A DNA stretch of 64,000 bases from Apus apus (GCF_020740795.1 NC_067312.1:9566748-9630747), one strand, 5' to 3'; numbered from the stretch's first letter, positions 1-11,969 are shown. Notes: generated by a model from the letters alone, not told the origin. A program made the numbers and translations.

Positions 1-586
1 TGGAGGAGAGCCAGTAGCGCTCCAGGATGCCTCCAAAGCTGTCGCGGAAGGAGTAGACGTCGCTCGTCACGTAGGGCACGGGCTCCTGGTAGCCGGCCAG
101 GCGGATGGGCCAGTGCTGGGTGCTCATCTCCGAGCCCCCGTACCAGTGGGCGTCCTCCCAGAACATGGTGTGCTCCACTGCCGGGCCGGCCTCCAGCTCC
201 TCCCAGCGCACGCGGTAGCACATCACCGTGTCCTTGGGCTTCACCGTCTGGATGAAGAAGTTGAGCGGCCCCCTGCCCGACCGCGTGCAGCTCAGGATCT
301 CGCCCTCCTTGGAGCACGACTCCAGGTCGAGGCGGCCCGAGCGGAAGGCCAGGCGGAAGACCACCTCCCCGTGCTGGTTCCTGATGACGAAGCCGTCTGC
401 CCGCAGGTCCATCAGCTCCGTCTTGAGCCGCTCCGCCTTCCGCAGGGACACCGTGTAGTAGCACCAGGCCACCACGGCAGCAATGAAGAGGATGAGGCCC
501 AGCAAGATGGCCCCGAGCATGGGCCTCAGCTCCTTGGACGGCTTCTGCTTCACTGGCGTGAAGTTCTCGGGAAGGAAGGTGTACAT
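1..586 (-). CDS. MYORG: MYORG, 5' part of coding exon (partial)
   Basis: Myogenesis-regulating glycosidase (KIAA1161/NET37), a type II membrane protein of the ER and nuclear envelope. It belongs to glycoside hydrolase family 31 and acts as an alpha-galactosidase; human loss causes primary familial brain calcification (established knowledge). The window shows 195 codons, starting MYTFLPENF at 584-586 and running off the left edge. A short basic cytosolic tail precedes a hydrophobic helix at about residues 24-44 ([20 protein letters not shown]), then a basic stop, SLRKAERL. Residues about 60-195 are the start of the lumenal N-terminal beta-sandwich, with [12 protein letters not shown] and HWYGGSEM (147-154). 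The catalytic barrel lies off the window. The start is chosen because an in-frame TGA sits five codons upstream and the ATG context AGCACCATG is good. Human MYORG is reported with a longer N-terminus; no such extension is readable here. Confidence 0.95.
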   Translation of the reverse strand, partial: MYTFLPENFTPVKQKPSKELRPMLGAILLGLILFIAAVVAWCYYTVSLRKAERLKTELMDLRADGFVIRNQHGEVVFRLAFRSGRLDLESCSKEGEILSCTRSGRGPLNFFIQTVKPKDTVMCYRVRWEELEAGPAVEHTMFWEDAHWYGGSEMSTQHWPIRLAGYQEPVPYVTSDVYSFRDSFGGILERYWLSS

Positions 587-722
587 GGTGCTCTGCTTTC
601 ACCAGCAATTTTGCAGATGAATGGGAAGGAAGATCCTATTGGAGCAAGTCTGGGACTCTCAGCAGAAGACAACAGACTGTTAGGAAAGTTCCCAGCTCCA
701 GCCAGTCCCGCAGCACACGTTT
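587..722 (-). other. MYORG: MYORG exon 2, 5' UTR part, with splice acceptor
   Basis: On the minus strand a pyrimidine-rich tract ending TCCTTTTTCAG (acceptor AG at 723-724) lies 136 nt upstream of the MYORG ATG. It is the best acceptor in the interval, so the coding exon is taken to begin at 722. The last 20 bases before the ATG contain an in-frame stop, so this part is untranslated with respect to the main frame. The boundary is inferred from consensus only. Confidence 0.6.
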
Positions 723-1047
723 CTGAAAAAGGAGAGGATATAAATAGCCTCAGAAGAATGTTTGAATCAAGGGACCACTTGTTACCCCTTCATCGGCTTC
801 ATTTCAGCAGCTCCCTCTGCCCCCCCTGCTGCTGGGCTGCGACGTGCCAGGTGCTGTACACCAAGTTCCAGGAACCATCTCCAGCTACCCTGTGTCTCCT
901 TTTAGTGGATGGGGTGAACCCAAACCCATTGCTCTCTTTTAACACCCCCTTCCTTCCAGGAGCAGACAAACGGGAATGAGAAAAAGAGACATCAATGTTG
1001 GAAGTTAAAACTAGAACTGGTTGAAAAGAACAGGGAAGTGAATTAAT

Positions 1048-3600
1048 AATCAGAATCACAGAATCTTAGGGGTTGGAAGGGACCTTGAAAGATCATCTAG
1101 TCCAGCCCCCCTGCCAGAGCAGGGTCACCCAGAGCACATCAGGAAAGAAGTTTTTTCTGATGTTTACATGGAACCTCCTATGCTCCAGTTTGCACCCATT
1201 GCCCCTTGTCCTATCACTGGACACCACTGAAAAAAGCCTGGCTCTGTCCTCCTGACACTTACCCTTAACATATTTGTAAACATTGATGAGGTCACCCCTC
1301 AGTCTCCTCTTCTCCAAGCTAAAGAGACCCAGCTCCATCAGCCTCTCCTCATAAGGGAGATGTTCCACTCCCTTAATAATTTCTGGTTGTGGTCCTGCTA
1401 GGTGTTCTGTTCTTCCCACACAGGATCCTGAACTCCACCATCTCATGATCACTGCAGCCAAGGCAGCCATTGACTGTCACTGCTTCAACCAGACCGTCCT
1501 TGTTGGTGAGCACAAGATCCAGCAGCGCTCCTCTCCTAGTTGGTTTGTCCACCATTTGTATCAAGAACTTATCATTGATGCATTGGAGGAACCTCCTGGA
1601 CTGTGAATGGCTGACTGTGTGGGCCTTCCAGCAAATACCTGGCTAGTTAAAATCCCCCATGAGGAATAAGGCCTGTAGTTGCAAGGCTGCTTTCAGTTGC
1701 CTGTAGAAAGGCTCATCAACTCCCTTGTCCTGATCAGGATGCAATAGATCTCCACAGTTCCATCACCCATGCCAGCCTGCCCCTTAATTCGTACACAGAC
1801 TTTCCACTTGCTCCTTATCAGCCCCGAGACAGAACTCAGTACATTCTAGTTGCTCTCTCACATAAAGAGCAACTCCACTGCCTGGCTTTGCTGACCTGTC
1901 TTTCCAAAAAAGGACATAGCCACCCATGACCACATTCCAGTCATGTGAGCTGTCCCACTATGTCTCTGTAATTGCCACCGGCTCATAACCCTTACAGCAC
2001 ACACAGACTTCTAACTCCTCCTGTTTATTCCCCATGCTGCCTGCATGGGTGTGCAGGCCTTACAGGGAGTGAGCTGAGCACGCTGGTGGCACCCCTGGGA
2101 GGTGGGAGGCCTTATGGTCTTCATTAATACTAGAACAATGCCCCACTAGTTAAGTCCAGCTACAGCCCCCTCCCACTTTGAATCTAGTTTAAAGCTCCAT
2201 GAATGAGCCCTGCTAACTCCTGCCCTAGAAACCTTTGTCCCCTGCGGGACAGGGTCTTCCCATCCAATGCCAGAAGGCCTCGTGTCTTGGAAATCAAACC
2301 ATCCAGTTTTGTCCCCTGCCCCCTTCAAGTCTAGTTTAAAGCTCTCTCAATGAGCCCTGCCAACTCCTGGCCAAGAATCCTTTTTCCCCTTTATTGAAAG
2401 CTCTGTGCCATTGTTTGCTAGCATACCTGGTGCCCTGTAAACATCTCCATGATCGAAAAACCTGGAGTTCATCTCATGGCACCAGCCTCTAAGCCATTCA
2501 TTAATCAGTTTGTTTTCCTAGTCCTTTCAGCTTTTCCTGCCACTGAAGGAGCTGAGGAAAAGACCACCTGTGCTCCTGATCCCTCAAGCATTTGGCCTAG
2601 TTCTCTGAAATCCCTTTTCATCGCCCTGCGACTTGCCCTGGCAACCTCATCAGTGCCCACCTGCATGACCACTAGTGGGTAGTGCCCAGAGGGCTGCACC
2701 AGCCCTGGGAGTTTCTCAGGAACATCCCTAACCCGGGCCCCAGGGAGCCAGCAGACCTCCCTGAGGTTGGGTCTGGCTGGCACATAGGGCCCTCAGTTCC
2801 CCTCAAAAGAGAATCTCCTACAACAATTACCTTCCTCTTGTTCTCAGCAGAGGTAGTCCTAATGCATGGGGCACGCTGCCTCGGCAGCTCCCTGGACGGA
2901 CCTTTGTCAGTAACCTCAGCTACCTGATTCTCCTGATCCAGGGCCATATCCCTGTTCTGTAAGGGCACACGTGGAGGTGAGGGAAGCCGGGAGCGGGTTC
3001 GCCGGTCGCCTTGACCAGGGACCCGCTTCCAGTGCCCCTCTTCTCTCAGGTCCCCTGCCTCTGCCAGGTGACAGGAAGGCAGAGGATCCTCTACTTCTCG
3101 TGAAGCCTCCACCTTATGGTTTTGTCTCAAGGATGGTAGGGTACTACTCCACCAATCTCATTCTCTTTCACAATCCCAGATACTCCGTAATCTTTCCACC
3201 TCCTCTTTCAGCTCAGCCACTAGGCTGAGTAAATCATTCACCTGGTCACAGCGTACCCAGCTGTTCTCTCTGCCGTCCCCTGATACGACTGCCAGGCTGA
3301 GACATTCTGTGCAGCCAGAGACCTGGAGAGCTGCATTCCCGAGAGGCACCTCTGTCTGGGTTGCCACTGTCCTCTCGGCAACAGTTTTTGCCCGAGTGGA
3401 TACCATGGCTAGGTCCTCTGTGGGGAGGGGCTGATGATCACTATCAGGGGACTGACCTTGAGCCAAGACGGGGCCTGTGCCTCTCTCGCCTCCTCTTCCT
3501 TGGTTTTGCCGAGGGTTTCCTTGCAGTTTAGCTGCTGCAGAAGGGGTCCCCCAGCACGATCCCTCGTTCTGGTGTTCCTCACCTCAGTGGCTTCACCAAA
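1048..3600 (-). mobile_element. CR1 LINE, minus strand, ORF1 + endonuclease, RT deleted
   Basis: Reading the minus strand from about 3600 downwards, an ORF1-type protein can be followed. It starts with a coiled-coil-like stretch (VAELKEEVERL near 3200) and continues to the esterase (SGNH) start KVIVVGDSLLRGTEGP near 2830, then VVMQVGTDEVARASRRAMKRD and GAQVVFSSAPSVAGK near 2550, and the C-terminus QELAGLIERALN-stop. ORF2 endonuclease sequence follows (AITETWW near 1960; VDKPTRRGALLDLVLTN and [14 protein letters not shown] at 1430-1560). At about 1380 it jumps directly to the CR1 3' region ([22 protein letters not shown]) and ends at the canonical 3' terminus near 1048. The reverse transcriptase is missing, and ORF1 is frameshifted near 2680-2780. 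It is dead as a source of protein. Outer ends are approximate. Confidence 0.88.
2184..2369 (-). repeat. Tandem duplication of CR1 ORF1 C-terminus
   Basis: The bases encoding the ORF1 terminus and stop occur twice, 147 bp apart: 2331-2369 reads QELAGLIERALN-stop and 2184-2222 reads QELAGLIHGALN-stop. Flanking bases also match loosely. The second copy therefore lies in what should be the ORF1-ORF2 spacer. Confidence 0.75.
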
Positions 3601-3611
3601 ATGGTGATACT

Positions 3612-3690
3612 TCATAATAATATAGTTATAATACAATATATAATACATATAAATATATTTAATAATAATTAAATAACAATGAAAAATACA
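3612..3690. repeat. AT-rich simple tract
   Basis: About 80 bp almost only A and T (repeats of ata/tata/taat), directly beyond the 5' end of the CR1 copy. Confidence 0.8.
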
Positions 3691-6600
3691 CAAATATATA
3701 CAGAACACAAGTTCAATGGTTGTTGGTATAAGTGTCCAAAAGCACCCTGCAGCAGAACTGGCTTGAGAAAAAGGGTCAGGGCTCTTCTCAGCAGCTGATG
3801 GAGTCAGATCCTGCAGAGCACATGGCTAGCTGCATACCAGGAGCAGGAGCCTCTCCGCAAGATGTCCACCAGAACAGCAGAGGGAAGAAGGAGGAAGGAA
3901 GAAGGGGTGGACTTTTCCATCCTCCTGGCTTTTACAGGGCATGGCAGAAAATGGGAGGGAATCCTGACTCCTCTCTGTTCTGTCCCTAGGTTCTCTTGGG
4001 GTCCTAAACAACACCCTCTCTATAGATCCTTTTATTAATAACATAAAATTAGTCTGTGCCCTCTCAAACTGTATCACTCTGGGCAGATGTGTGAACAGCC
4101 TGAGCCCCACACAGAGAACAAACCCAGAGTAATAAGGGCCAAACTATTGTCCTAATCAATTTTACTTGGGGGGGAGACTTTCAGTGAAGCAGAAGTGGAG
4201 ACCAGGAGGATATAGGAGTCAGCTGAGGCAGAGCTAGATCAGCCCACTGACAGTATCTCTAAGGGACAGGGCTAATTAAGAACCATAAAAGACACCACAT
4301 AATGAATTCCAGGTAGCTGCTCCTAATTTTTATCAGACTGCCTCCCTTACAGATTTCACTCAGCTCATCTGCAGCGCTGTCCCCTCCCTATCCTGTGTGT
4401 CCTGACTGCTCCAGCCTGGGGATGCCCTTGCAGCCAAGGTGCCTAGAATCCCAGCTTCTCCTCAGCACCTGGATGGCCAAGTGGGGCTGGAGAACCAGTG
4501 GCTGGTGACTGCTTTTATGGGGTAGGTAGTGGGGTACCACACCAGGAACTCTCAGGTAGGAGGATGGCAACTTGCTCCTGCCATGCACATAGACCCCTGC
4601 AACAGCTCCAGGAGGGAGAAAGGCTAATTTTGTTGGGAGCAAGTGGTGCAGGCCTTCCAAAGGGCTTTCTCTCCACCCAGCACAGCACCAGGCTGTGTTC
4701 TGGCTGCAGACCACTCTCCCCTGTGCAGCCCTGGGGAAGTGAGATGTGCCAAGAGCCTAATGGCTTTTCCTTGGCTGCAAGCTGGCCGGGCTTGGCCAAG
4801 CACTGGGGACCCAGAGGGGAAAAGTAAACTAAGGACATGGGAGAGTGAGACACAAACCCGGCAGCAGGAGGAGCAGGGAAGGAGAGAGAGCTGCAGAGCC
4901 AGGACCTGCCAAGCACCAGCAAACATAGGCACATCACCTCCCCCCTAGAGCCCTGGGGCTGTGAGCCTGCCATTTCCAGGCAAATTAAGGGAAACAAACC
5001 TCCTTTTGGGGCACAAACGAAGCTGGGTGCAGCAATTCCCTCTAAAGGTTTGCTTTTGTTATTTGTTTTTTCAAAGAAGAAAAAAAAGATCCAAAACGAA
5101 ATATGGAACTCTCTCCCCACAGCAGACCTGACAAGCCAGAGAATGTTTTCCTCAGCACCTCGAACAGATCTTTCTCCCCAGAAAAAGACAAGTAAAGCAT
5201 CAAGGGGTCCTGAGCACCCCCTCAACCCTGCTGCTCCACTACGGGGATGTCCAGGTGTAAACCCGGAGCGACATCTCTGCAGAGGCTCAACAAAACAAGT
5301 GGTATTTAGCATTTTATATGCATCTTGAAGCACCTGTTGGGTCAGCCCTCATAGCTGGGGAACTTTTTCATTGCCGGCTGGGTCATTTTAACCTTCCCCT
5401 GGGAGTGGGTAACTTTCTAGGCTGCCAGTTGCTTTAAATGGGATTACAGCAGCATTAGGAAGCGATTAGCCTGAACGGGCAATAGGTTTAGCTAAATGAC
5501 TTGTCTGGCAGCCAAGTTCCACGGAGCTCTCACTCTCCAGTGAGGAATGGCTCCAATCACCCAGGTTATGTCACCCAGGGATGGATCCTGTCACCCAGAA
5601 GGGGAACAGGGCCCTCTCCCACCACCACCTGTAACGTGAGACCAGCGGAGCCTGGCAAAAATAGGGCAATAAAGGCAGGGAGGGGAGAGGACGACGGTGG
5701 GAAGATGCTGTGTTTGGGATAAACCTTCATCCCTTCTGTCAACTTCTCCTTGGCTTTAGGGTGAAGCAGAAGCAGTGCAGGATTGTACTGGGGATGGTGG
5801 TGGTGGGTATGAAGGAAGGTTTGCAGAAGGGTCTTGGCCAAAACCAGCACAGCTGAGTGAAGCCACAAGTGGCAGGATGCTTCTGGAGATACAGATGGGT
5901 GTGCTGAGCTCAAACCAGCTCCCTCCCTCTCAGCACTGGGAATTTTTAGGATGACAAGAGAGGGAGATGCAAATACCTGTCACTACCAGAGGCACTGCCT
6001 ATGTCTCATGCATGCTTTTCCTAGAGGCTGCAAAGTTCAAGGGGTAGAAATAAAATGCAGCCTCCCTCAAGCAGCACTTGTAAATTATTTGGGAAAAGAA
6101 TTTTTTTTAAGTTTTCACATTTTCTGGAAAAAAGAAAAAGAAATAAATGGTGTTTTCTTTCCCAACTCTCATTTAGGGTTTCAAGCCTGAGAAATGGCCT
6201 ATACTGCCACTGCAGGAACAGCCAACTCCTCACTTTGTGTAAAATTGACAGCAGCTCCCAGGGCATTACGGAGTTTCTGGATTTTCATGTCTCTTTCAGG
6301 AGGCCAGTTTATTATTTATTTATGAACTACTCTGAAGCTGCTCTATTTTTAGGCTGTTTCTTTCTTTCCCCCCCCCATGGGCTGGAACTCATGACATACA
6401 TGAAGGAGCCATCACTGTCACTGCCAGGAGAGAAATAATGAGTTTTTTAAGAGAGGTTTTGCAGCCTTTTGTGGCCCTTGGACACCACTCTGCCTTGGAA
6501 GGGATATGCAAACTGGGTGTCTAAGCTGGTGGATTTAATCCTGCCCTGGTCACTCTGGCTGGCCAGGATCAAAGCCCTGTGGCTGCTGAGGGCTGATGGA

Positions 6601-7502
6601 CATCACCTGCTCAGGTATCAGTCCAACAAAGATGCTGAGAAAGTGTCGGAGTTGCATGCTGGGTCAGCAGCAAAATTAATGACAAACATCCTCTATTAAT
6701 CCCTCTCCCGTCCTGGAAAGCAAAGAAAATAAGAGAGACTTCCAGGTTGGAAACTAAACTACACAGCTATACATGAAAACACAGCTATAAAACACAGCTA
6801 TAATGAAAACAGTGATGAAAAAGAGCTTGACCCTTGTGATCGCCCAGATTTGTACAGAGTATGATGCATATGGGATGGAATACTTAATTTTGGTCAATTT
6901 TGGGTGACCTGTCCTGTCTGCTTCTCCCTACAGGAGGTCCCACGTGTGACCCCTTTTCCTCTCTTTCATTTCCAGCACATAAGAAGTTTAGCAGAAGCAA
7001 GCAGTGACCTTGGATCTGCATACCATTCTGCAGAGATAACTATAAACATTGAGTGTTACCAGCCCTAGAAGCAGACACTGACTGAAAAACATGCTGTTAT
7101 TTTCAGAGAGTGCAGTCACTTAGAAAAGATTTAACTTAAAAGTAAAATTACTAAAAAGAAAATGGTTGTATCCTGGCTCAAACCAGGACAGAAGGGTGTT
7201 TGCAGGCATCACCCTGCACACCAATGGGCCAGGGAGGTCTCTGAAAACCGTATCTCACTTGTGCCCATCCAGCCCCTCTTCTTTTTTTGCCTTATTAACA
7301 TGATTTACATTCTCCAGTCAAGAGATATGGCTCTGTCCCAGATGACAGGTAAGTCTCCAAAGCCCCCGGAGATGCCTGCCACCATGCACTTCTGAGCTGC
7401 AGCCTGCAGAGGTGCCTGCTCATGCAAAGCCTCTTTCAATATTTTTTTTGGAATGCAAACTTGTTATTTTGCTCCAAGATGACATTGCAGTGACCTTTAA
7501 CT

Positions 7503-7503
<1 letters not shown>

Positions 7504-7544
<41 letters not shown>
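7504..7544. repeat. Poly(A) run, 41 bp
   Basis: Uninterrupted run of 41 A on the plus strand. No gene-like sequence or polyadenylation signal precedes it, so it is listed as a homopolymer rather than a retrocopy tail. Confidence 0.9.
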
Positions 7545-7547
<3 letters not shown>

Positions 7548-9162
7548 AAGGGAGGGTGTCAAAGCCAAACAGCATGTTTGTTTGCAGCTTGCTGGGCTGG
7601 AGCTTCTCAGGTGACCCAAAACAAGGCTTTTTCTTCTTGGTCTGTGGAAGTGGTGAGCTGTCTTGCCTCAAGACGAAAGCGAGACATCTGAGCAGGACAC
7701 ACTTTTTGGAGTAAAAATAAAAATCCATTTTTTGATCAATTCTATTTTTACCAACGCTGCTGCTAACCACGGGCTGCGAGACCCACAGCACCACTAACCC
7801 CAGCAACTTTGCAATTAGGACACCTGTTTAAAGAGGGTCAATAACATTTAACTAGTCTCTATTGCCTCGGTGAGGTCAGGTCTGAACCACGCCAGAGGCC
7901 AAGCTCATGCAGGAGACACAGACCCATTTCCCCATGCTGGGAAACCCTGTACTCCAGTGCAAGGTGCTGCTGCCTTTTCCCCAAACACCTTGGCAGGAGC
8001 TGAGCTAAGGAAACACAGCAGATTGCACCGGGAGGCATCCCCAACACCATAAAAGAGGAGGGAACTAGGATGGCAAATTAAAGAGGAAATTACTTCTCAG
8101 CAAAAGAGCTGCGGGGGTGAAAAAAGCCTCCACATGCCCACTCTGCAATCCCCCACGAGGGACCAGCTCTGCCAAAGGGATTTTACAAACTGAGATGGGG
8201 GATGTGCAAACCCTTCCTGGGGGTTTAATTTCCCTTGGAGTGGTTTGCAGCAGCACTGGAGGTCTCCATAGGGCTTTTTAGAATCATAAAAGATGAAATC
8301 ACTGTTCCAAGCTGCTCGGCAGTGATGAAAGTGCTAGGACGTGCAGGGCTGCTCCCCACACACTCCCCCTTCCCTGCCCCCCATGGATTAGAGGCTCTGA
8401 TTACACCCCAGCCCTGCAGAGGATCCCCCCCCCCACTACTGCACCTAACACCCAGGGGCTCTGTGTTTACCCCTGCAGCACACAAGCCTCCCCAGGGTGA
8501 ATGAGGGGAGGCACAGACCCCAGTCCCCGAGCCAGGGCAGTGACTGCTGCAGCAGGACAGGGACAGCGAAGGGGACACAGGGTCTCTTTTCCAGGGGAAA
8601 CACCCCCCCCCTCGCTTTCACCACCCCCCAGGGACTATCAGGTCAAGGCTGCCGCGGGGGTGGGTTTCTGCGTGTCCTGCGAAGTGAGAGCTGCCGCTGG
8701 GGCTGCTGCCGGTAGCACGGGGCTATGGACACAGACAGCCCGCAGCCAGGAGGCAGCTCATCCCGACAGGGGCACAGCGCCGCTTACTCACCCATCCATC
8801 GCCTGCCGGGGATCCCTGCCTGCTGCCTGCCTCTGGCTTCTAAGCATACAGAACACAAGCGCTGCTACATCCCCACGCCCACGGCAGCTTTGTCCTCTCC
8901 ATCCCGCAAGGGTGTCTCGGGGCTAGGAGCTGGCTGCTGCTCCCCGGGCGGCAGGAGGGGACCCAGCAAGTCACCGGGGGCGGCTTTTCTCGGGTGCTTG
9001 AGCAGCCACCCCTCCCGTCCGGGGGTGCCAAGGGGCGGCTGCGTGCGAGCTTCAACAAGCCTCAGCTCCCGGAGTCGTGGGATCTGGGCTGGCGTCTCAC
9101 CTCCCTGCCAGGTGAGTGGGAAGGGCCAGCAAAGGCTCATCCCCTCCAGAATCAGAAAGCAG

Positions 9163-9272
9163 AACAACAACAACAACAACAAAAAACACACCACAAAACA
9201 AACAAAAAAACAAAGCAACCCAGCATTTGGGTTGTGGGGGTTTTTTTGGTTTTTTTTCTTCCCCCCCCCCCC
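9163..9272. repeat. (AAC)n, A-rich and T/C homopolymer cluster
   Basis: An AAC run at 9163-9181 passes into A-rich sequence to about 9212. About 25 bp further are a 7-T run, an 8-T run and a 12-C run (9241-9272). Confidence 0.8.
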
Positions 9273-9484
9273 TGCCTCGCCCCTCCCCAAATCTTGTGAT
9301 TTAAAGCAGAGTCATGATTCAGCAGAGTAATGAGGCTGGCTGCCTTGAGTGAAAGGAAACAAGCAGCCCCACTGCTGCTTGGCTGGTTTATAAGCCAGGA
9401 TTAAACAGCACTGGGCACCCAGAGGATAAACCCTAGATCCAAGGGGGCCATGTGGATACAGAGATCATCTGCAAAGTACAGACA

Positions 9485-9605
9485 TGCTGCCAGGACCTCG
9501 CTCTGCCTGCAAGAGCAGACAGAAGATTTGGAGCTGCAGCATTAGCTGTGCCTGGCCTCAAATGCTTCCACTTACATTGTAGGAATTGGCCCTTTACAGC
9601 CCAGT
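9485..9605. repeat. Diverged duplicate of 11417-11530 (CpG-poor copy)
   Basis: Aligns over about 115 bp with 11417-11530. Shared blocks include tgctgccaggacc, ctgcaagagcag, tggagctgc, cttccac, aggaat and acagcccagt, with small indels. Where the other copy has CG, this copy mostly has TG or CA. It lies in MYORG intron 1. Confidence 0.75.
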
Positions 9606-11416
9606 TATATCCCTGAAGGCTGCCAGTGTCAAGTGGTGCTCCAGTTCCATTTAGACACTTCATCCAGTGTCTGACCATGAATACAAAAGAGTCACTGGGA
9701 GTCAATTCTGGCAGCAAGAGACTTAATATTCAATACCCCTGACAACTACCCTCTAGAACATCATCGCTCTTTGTTCTTCGCCCTGTGCTAATTAGCAGGA
9801 TGAAAGTAGGTTTTCACTTTAACCCTGTACATCACTACTGGCTCATGACTAAACCATGACCAATGGCTCTTACTTTCCGCTGCCTGGAGGCACATCATGG
9901 CACGTGAATTTGTCTGAGACAAAAAAGATTTCTGGAAACTTTAAAATAAAGTGAGCTCTCTGAGTCCACCCATGTGAAAGTGTGTTGAACATGGAGGAGA
10001 GAAAGCTCTGGTGCTCTCCCTTCAATGACATTTCTCTGTCCACCTTGGAGATATCCTACATCCCCTTGAGAGCAGGAGTCAGTCTGTCCCTGAAACTGTG
10101 GTCCAGAGCCCAGCAGCCAGCTCCTCTGCACCTGCAAGGCCAGGAGCTCACAGACAGGCATCCACTAAAACCACCCCAATCATGCCTGACTGCAGTGAAA
10201 GCAAACCAAATACAAGCAGTTCCACAAGCCAGCAGGGTAGGATGATACAAATCTCTGCCCAGAAGAGAAACTAGAGCAGTAAGTGCAGTAATTTCATCGC
10301 CAGGGGCCAGTACCAGGCAGGAACATGGTCCAGTGGGGCTGGTCCAGCAAGAGTACAAAACGTCAGCCTGAGGCATTGGGTTGCCATTAACTTGTTTCAT
10401 TTGCCATGAGTGCTGTGTAAGACACCCATAAAGATTTTGGCATCTTTGTCACTGACTTTTGGTCCCCCAGCCCAATTCCTGCTGGTACAAAATGTCCTTT
10501 ATCGACCACCTTGTCACTCCAACAGCCTCTCTCCCCAGGGTTCCCACAGGCATTACTCTCATTCCTGCTCATCTCCATCCTCCAAGACAAACTGCCCCAC
10601 AGTGGGATCCAGTGCCCCATTTTGTCCCCCTTGCATCCCCTCTGATCCCCTCTTAAAAGAGCCGATTCAGCGTTTTGGGAGCACTCGGCCTTTTGGATGT
10701 GGAGTCAGGCTGAAACCTGAGCCCACCCCAACACCCAAGTGCTTCAATGTGATACGGGGAAGAAGTGGAAACCTTAGCACATCCCTCTGGCATGGCCCCT
10801 GGGATTTTCCAGCCATTGAGTCACCACAGAACTCCAGGTGCTGGCCATTCCAGTTCCACTGGATAGTCAAAGGAGCTGGGCTGGCGACTCAGGACCCCAG
10901 GTTTCCATCTGTATTCAACAGCCAACAACACTGGATGCCTTTCACGTGCTCCCTGGCAGCTCTTCCAGGATCTGGCCATGCAGACACAAGCCCCCAGCCC
11001 TCGTCCCCACCAGGCTGTGAGTGTCTGCTGTGCCAGACACTTGCCCTTTGAGCATCCTGAGCATTCCAAGAGGGAGAGGGAGAAGAGGAAGAAGGATTTG
11101 TGCTTTCTCAAAGAGCTTTGGCTGCTCATCGCTGCCAGCAGCTCTTGCTGAAGGAGGGGCTGTCCCGGAAAAAACTCCAAAACCAACCCCGCACGTTGCA
11201 CAATGCGCTGCATAAACCCATCTGCCCGAGTTTTCACTGCCAGACATCTGTCCAGAGGCAGAAGTTGAAGCTGCACCTTGCAAACGGAGCCAGGGACGTG
11301 TCTCTGGGCCCTGCCAATCCCAGGCGGCGAGACCCTTACCCGCCACCCGAAAAACTCGCGCGGCCCCTCCACAGCGGGAGGCAAAAGGCTGGCACCCCAA
11401 GGTCGGGCTGCAGGTT

Positions 11417-11530
11417 TGCTGCCAGGACCCGGCTCCGTCTGCAAGAGCAGGCAGCAGATCTGGAGCTGCGGCACTAGCTCCGCGAGCACTTCCACCGACG
11501 CCGCAGGAATCGGCGTTTCACAGCCCAGTG
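11417..11530. repeat. Diverged duplicate of 9485-9605 (CpG-rich copy)
   Basis: Partner of 9485-9605, located in the shoulder of the CpG island. It holds about ten CG dinucleotides; the partner holds about one. Confidence 0.75.
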
Positions 11531-11767
11531 AGGCTGTGACACCCCGCGGTGTCCCACGGGACACCCCGAGCCCCCCTCTGCTCCCTCCTCCCTTCCCCCG
11601 AGCAGGCAGCTGCCAGCCCCCGCCGCCGGCTGCAGCCTGGGATCCCAGGGACCCCTCTCCCTGCCTCCAGCCCCCGCTCAACCCCCCCTCCCCCCCACAC
11701 CGGGGGGATGCACACCCCAAAGCTGCCCCCGGCGGATGCCGCATCCTTCCCCGACGGGCAAACTTAC

Positions 11768-11950
11768 TGGCAGCGCTGGGCCATGACTGGGCTCGCTGGG
11801 GAACCGGAGACGGGGCGAGGGGCACCGGGGCTGGTCGCAGCCGGCGGACCGCGGCGGTTCCGGGGTTGGGCGCTCCCCACCGCCCCGCCCCGGCCCCGAA
11901 CCTCCCCCGGCCCGGCCCCGAACCGCCCCCGAACCGCCCCCGGGCCGCCC
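11768..11950 (-). other. MYORG: Inferred MYORG exon 1 (5' UTR)
   Basis: On the minus strand, CpG-island sequence ends at GCTGCCA and is followed by a near-perfect donor, GTAAGTTTG (GT at 11766-11767). The ZNF143-type motif at 11970-11981 would sit just upstream of transcription start; the exact 5' end is not visible and 11950 is a guess. Immediately before the donor is an ATG in good context (GTCATGG). Joined to the inferred exon 2, it opens a 19-codon upstream ORF that ends in TAA well before the MYORG ATG. Confidence 0.5.
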
Positions 11951-11969
11951 CGGCGCGGCGCTCCCCGAT

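Larger units (their letters stand above)
723..11767 (-). other. MYORG: MYORG intron 1 (inferred)
   Basis: Between the inferred donor at 11766-11767 and the acceptor at 723-724 there is no recognisable host coding exon. Contents: an internally deleted CR1 (about 1048-3600), an AT-rich tract (3612-3690), unassigned sequence 3.7-7.5 kb, a poly(A) run (7504-7544), moderately GC-rich sequence with homopolymer runs at 8.2-9.3 kb, one half of a short duplication (9485-9605), unassigned sequence 9.6-11.3 kb, and then the shoulder of a CpG island with the second half of the duplication (11417-11530). Confidence 0.55.

Noticed and set aside
113..979. 288-codon plus-strand open frame
   Set aside because: Antisense shadow of the GC-rich MYORG coding exon; no family match, and it runs into noncoding DNA.
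7504..7544. Poly(A) run as the tail of a processed pseudogene
   Set aside because: No gene-like sequence or polyadenylation signal upstream, and no target duplication seen.
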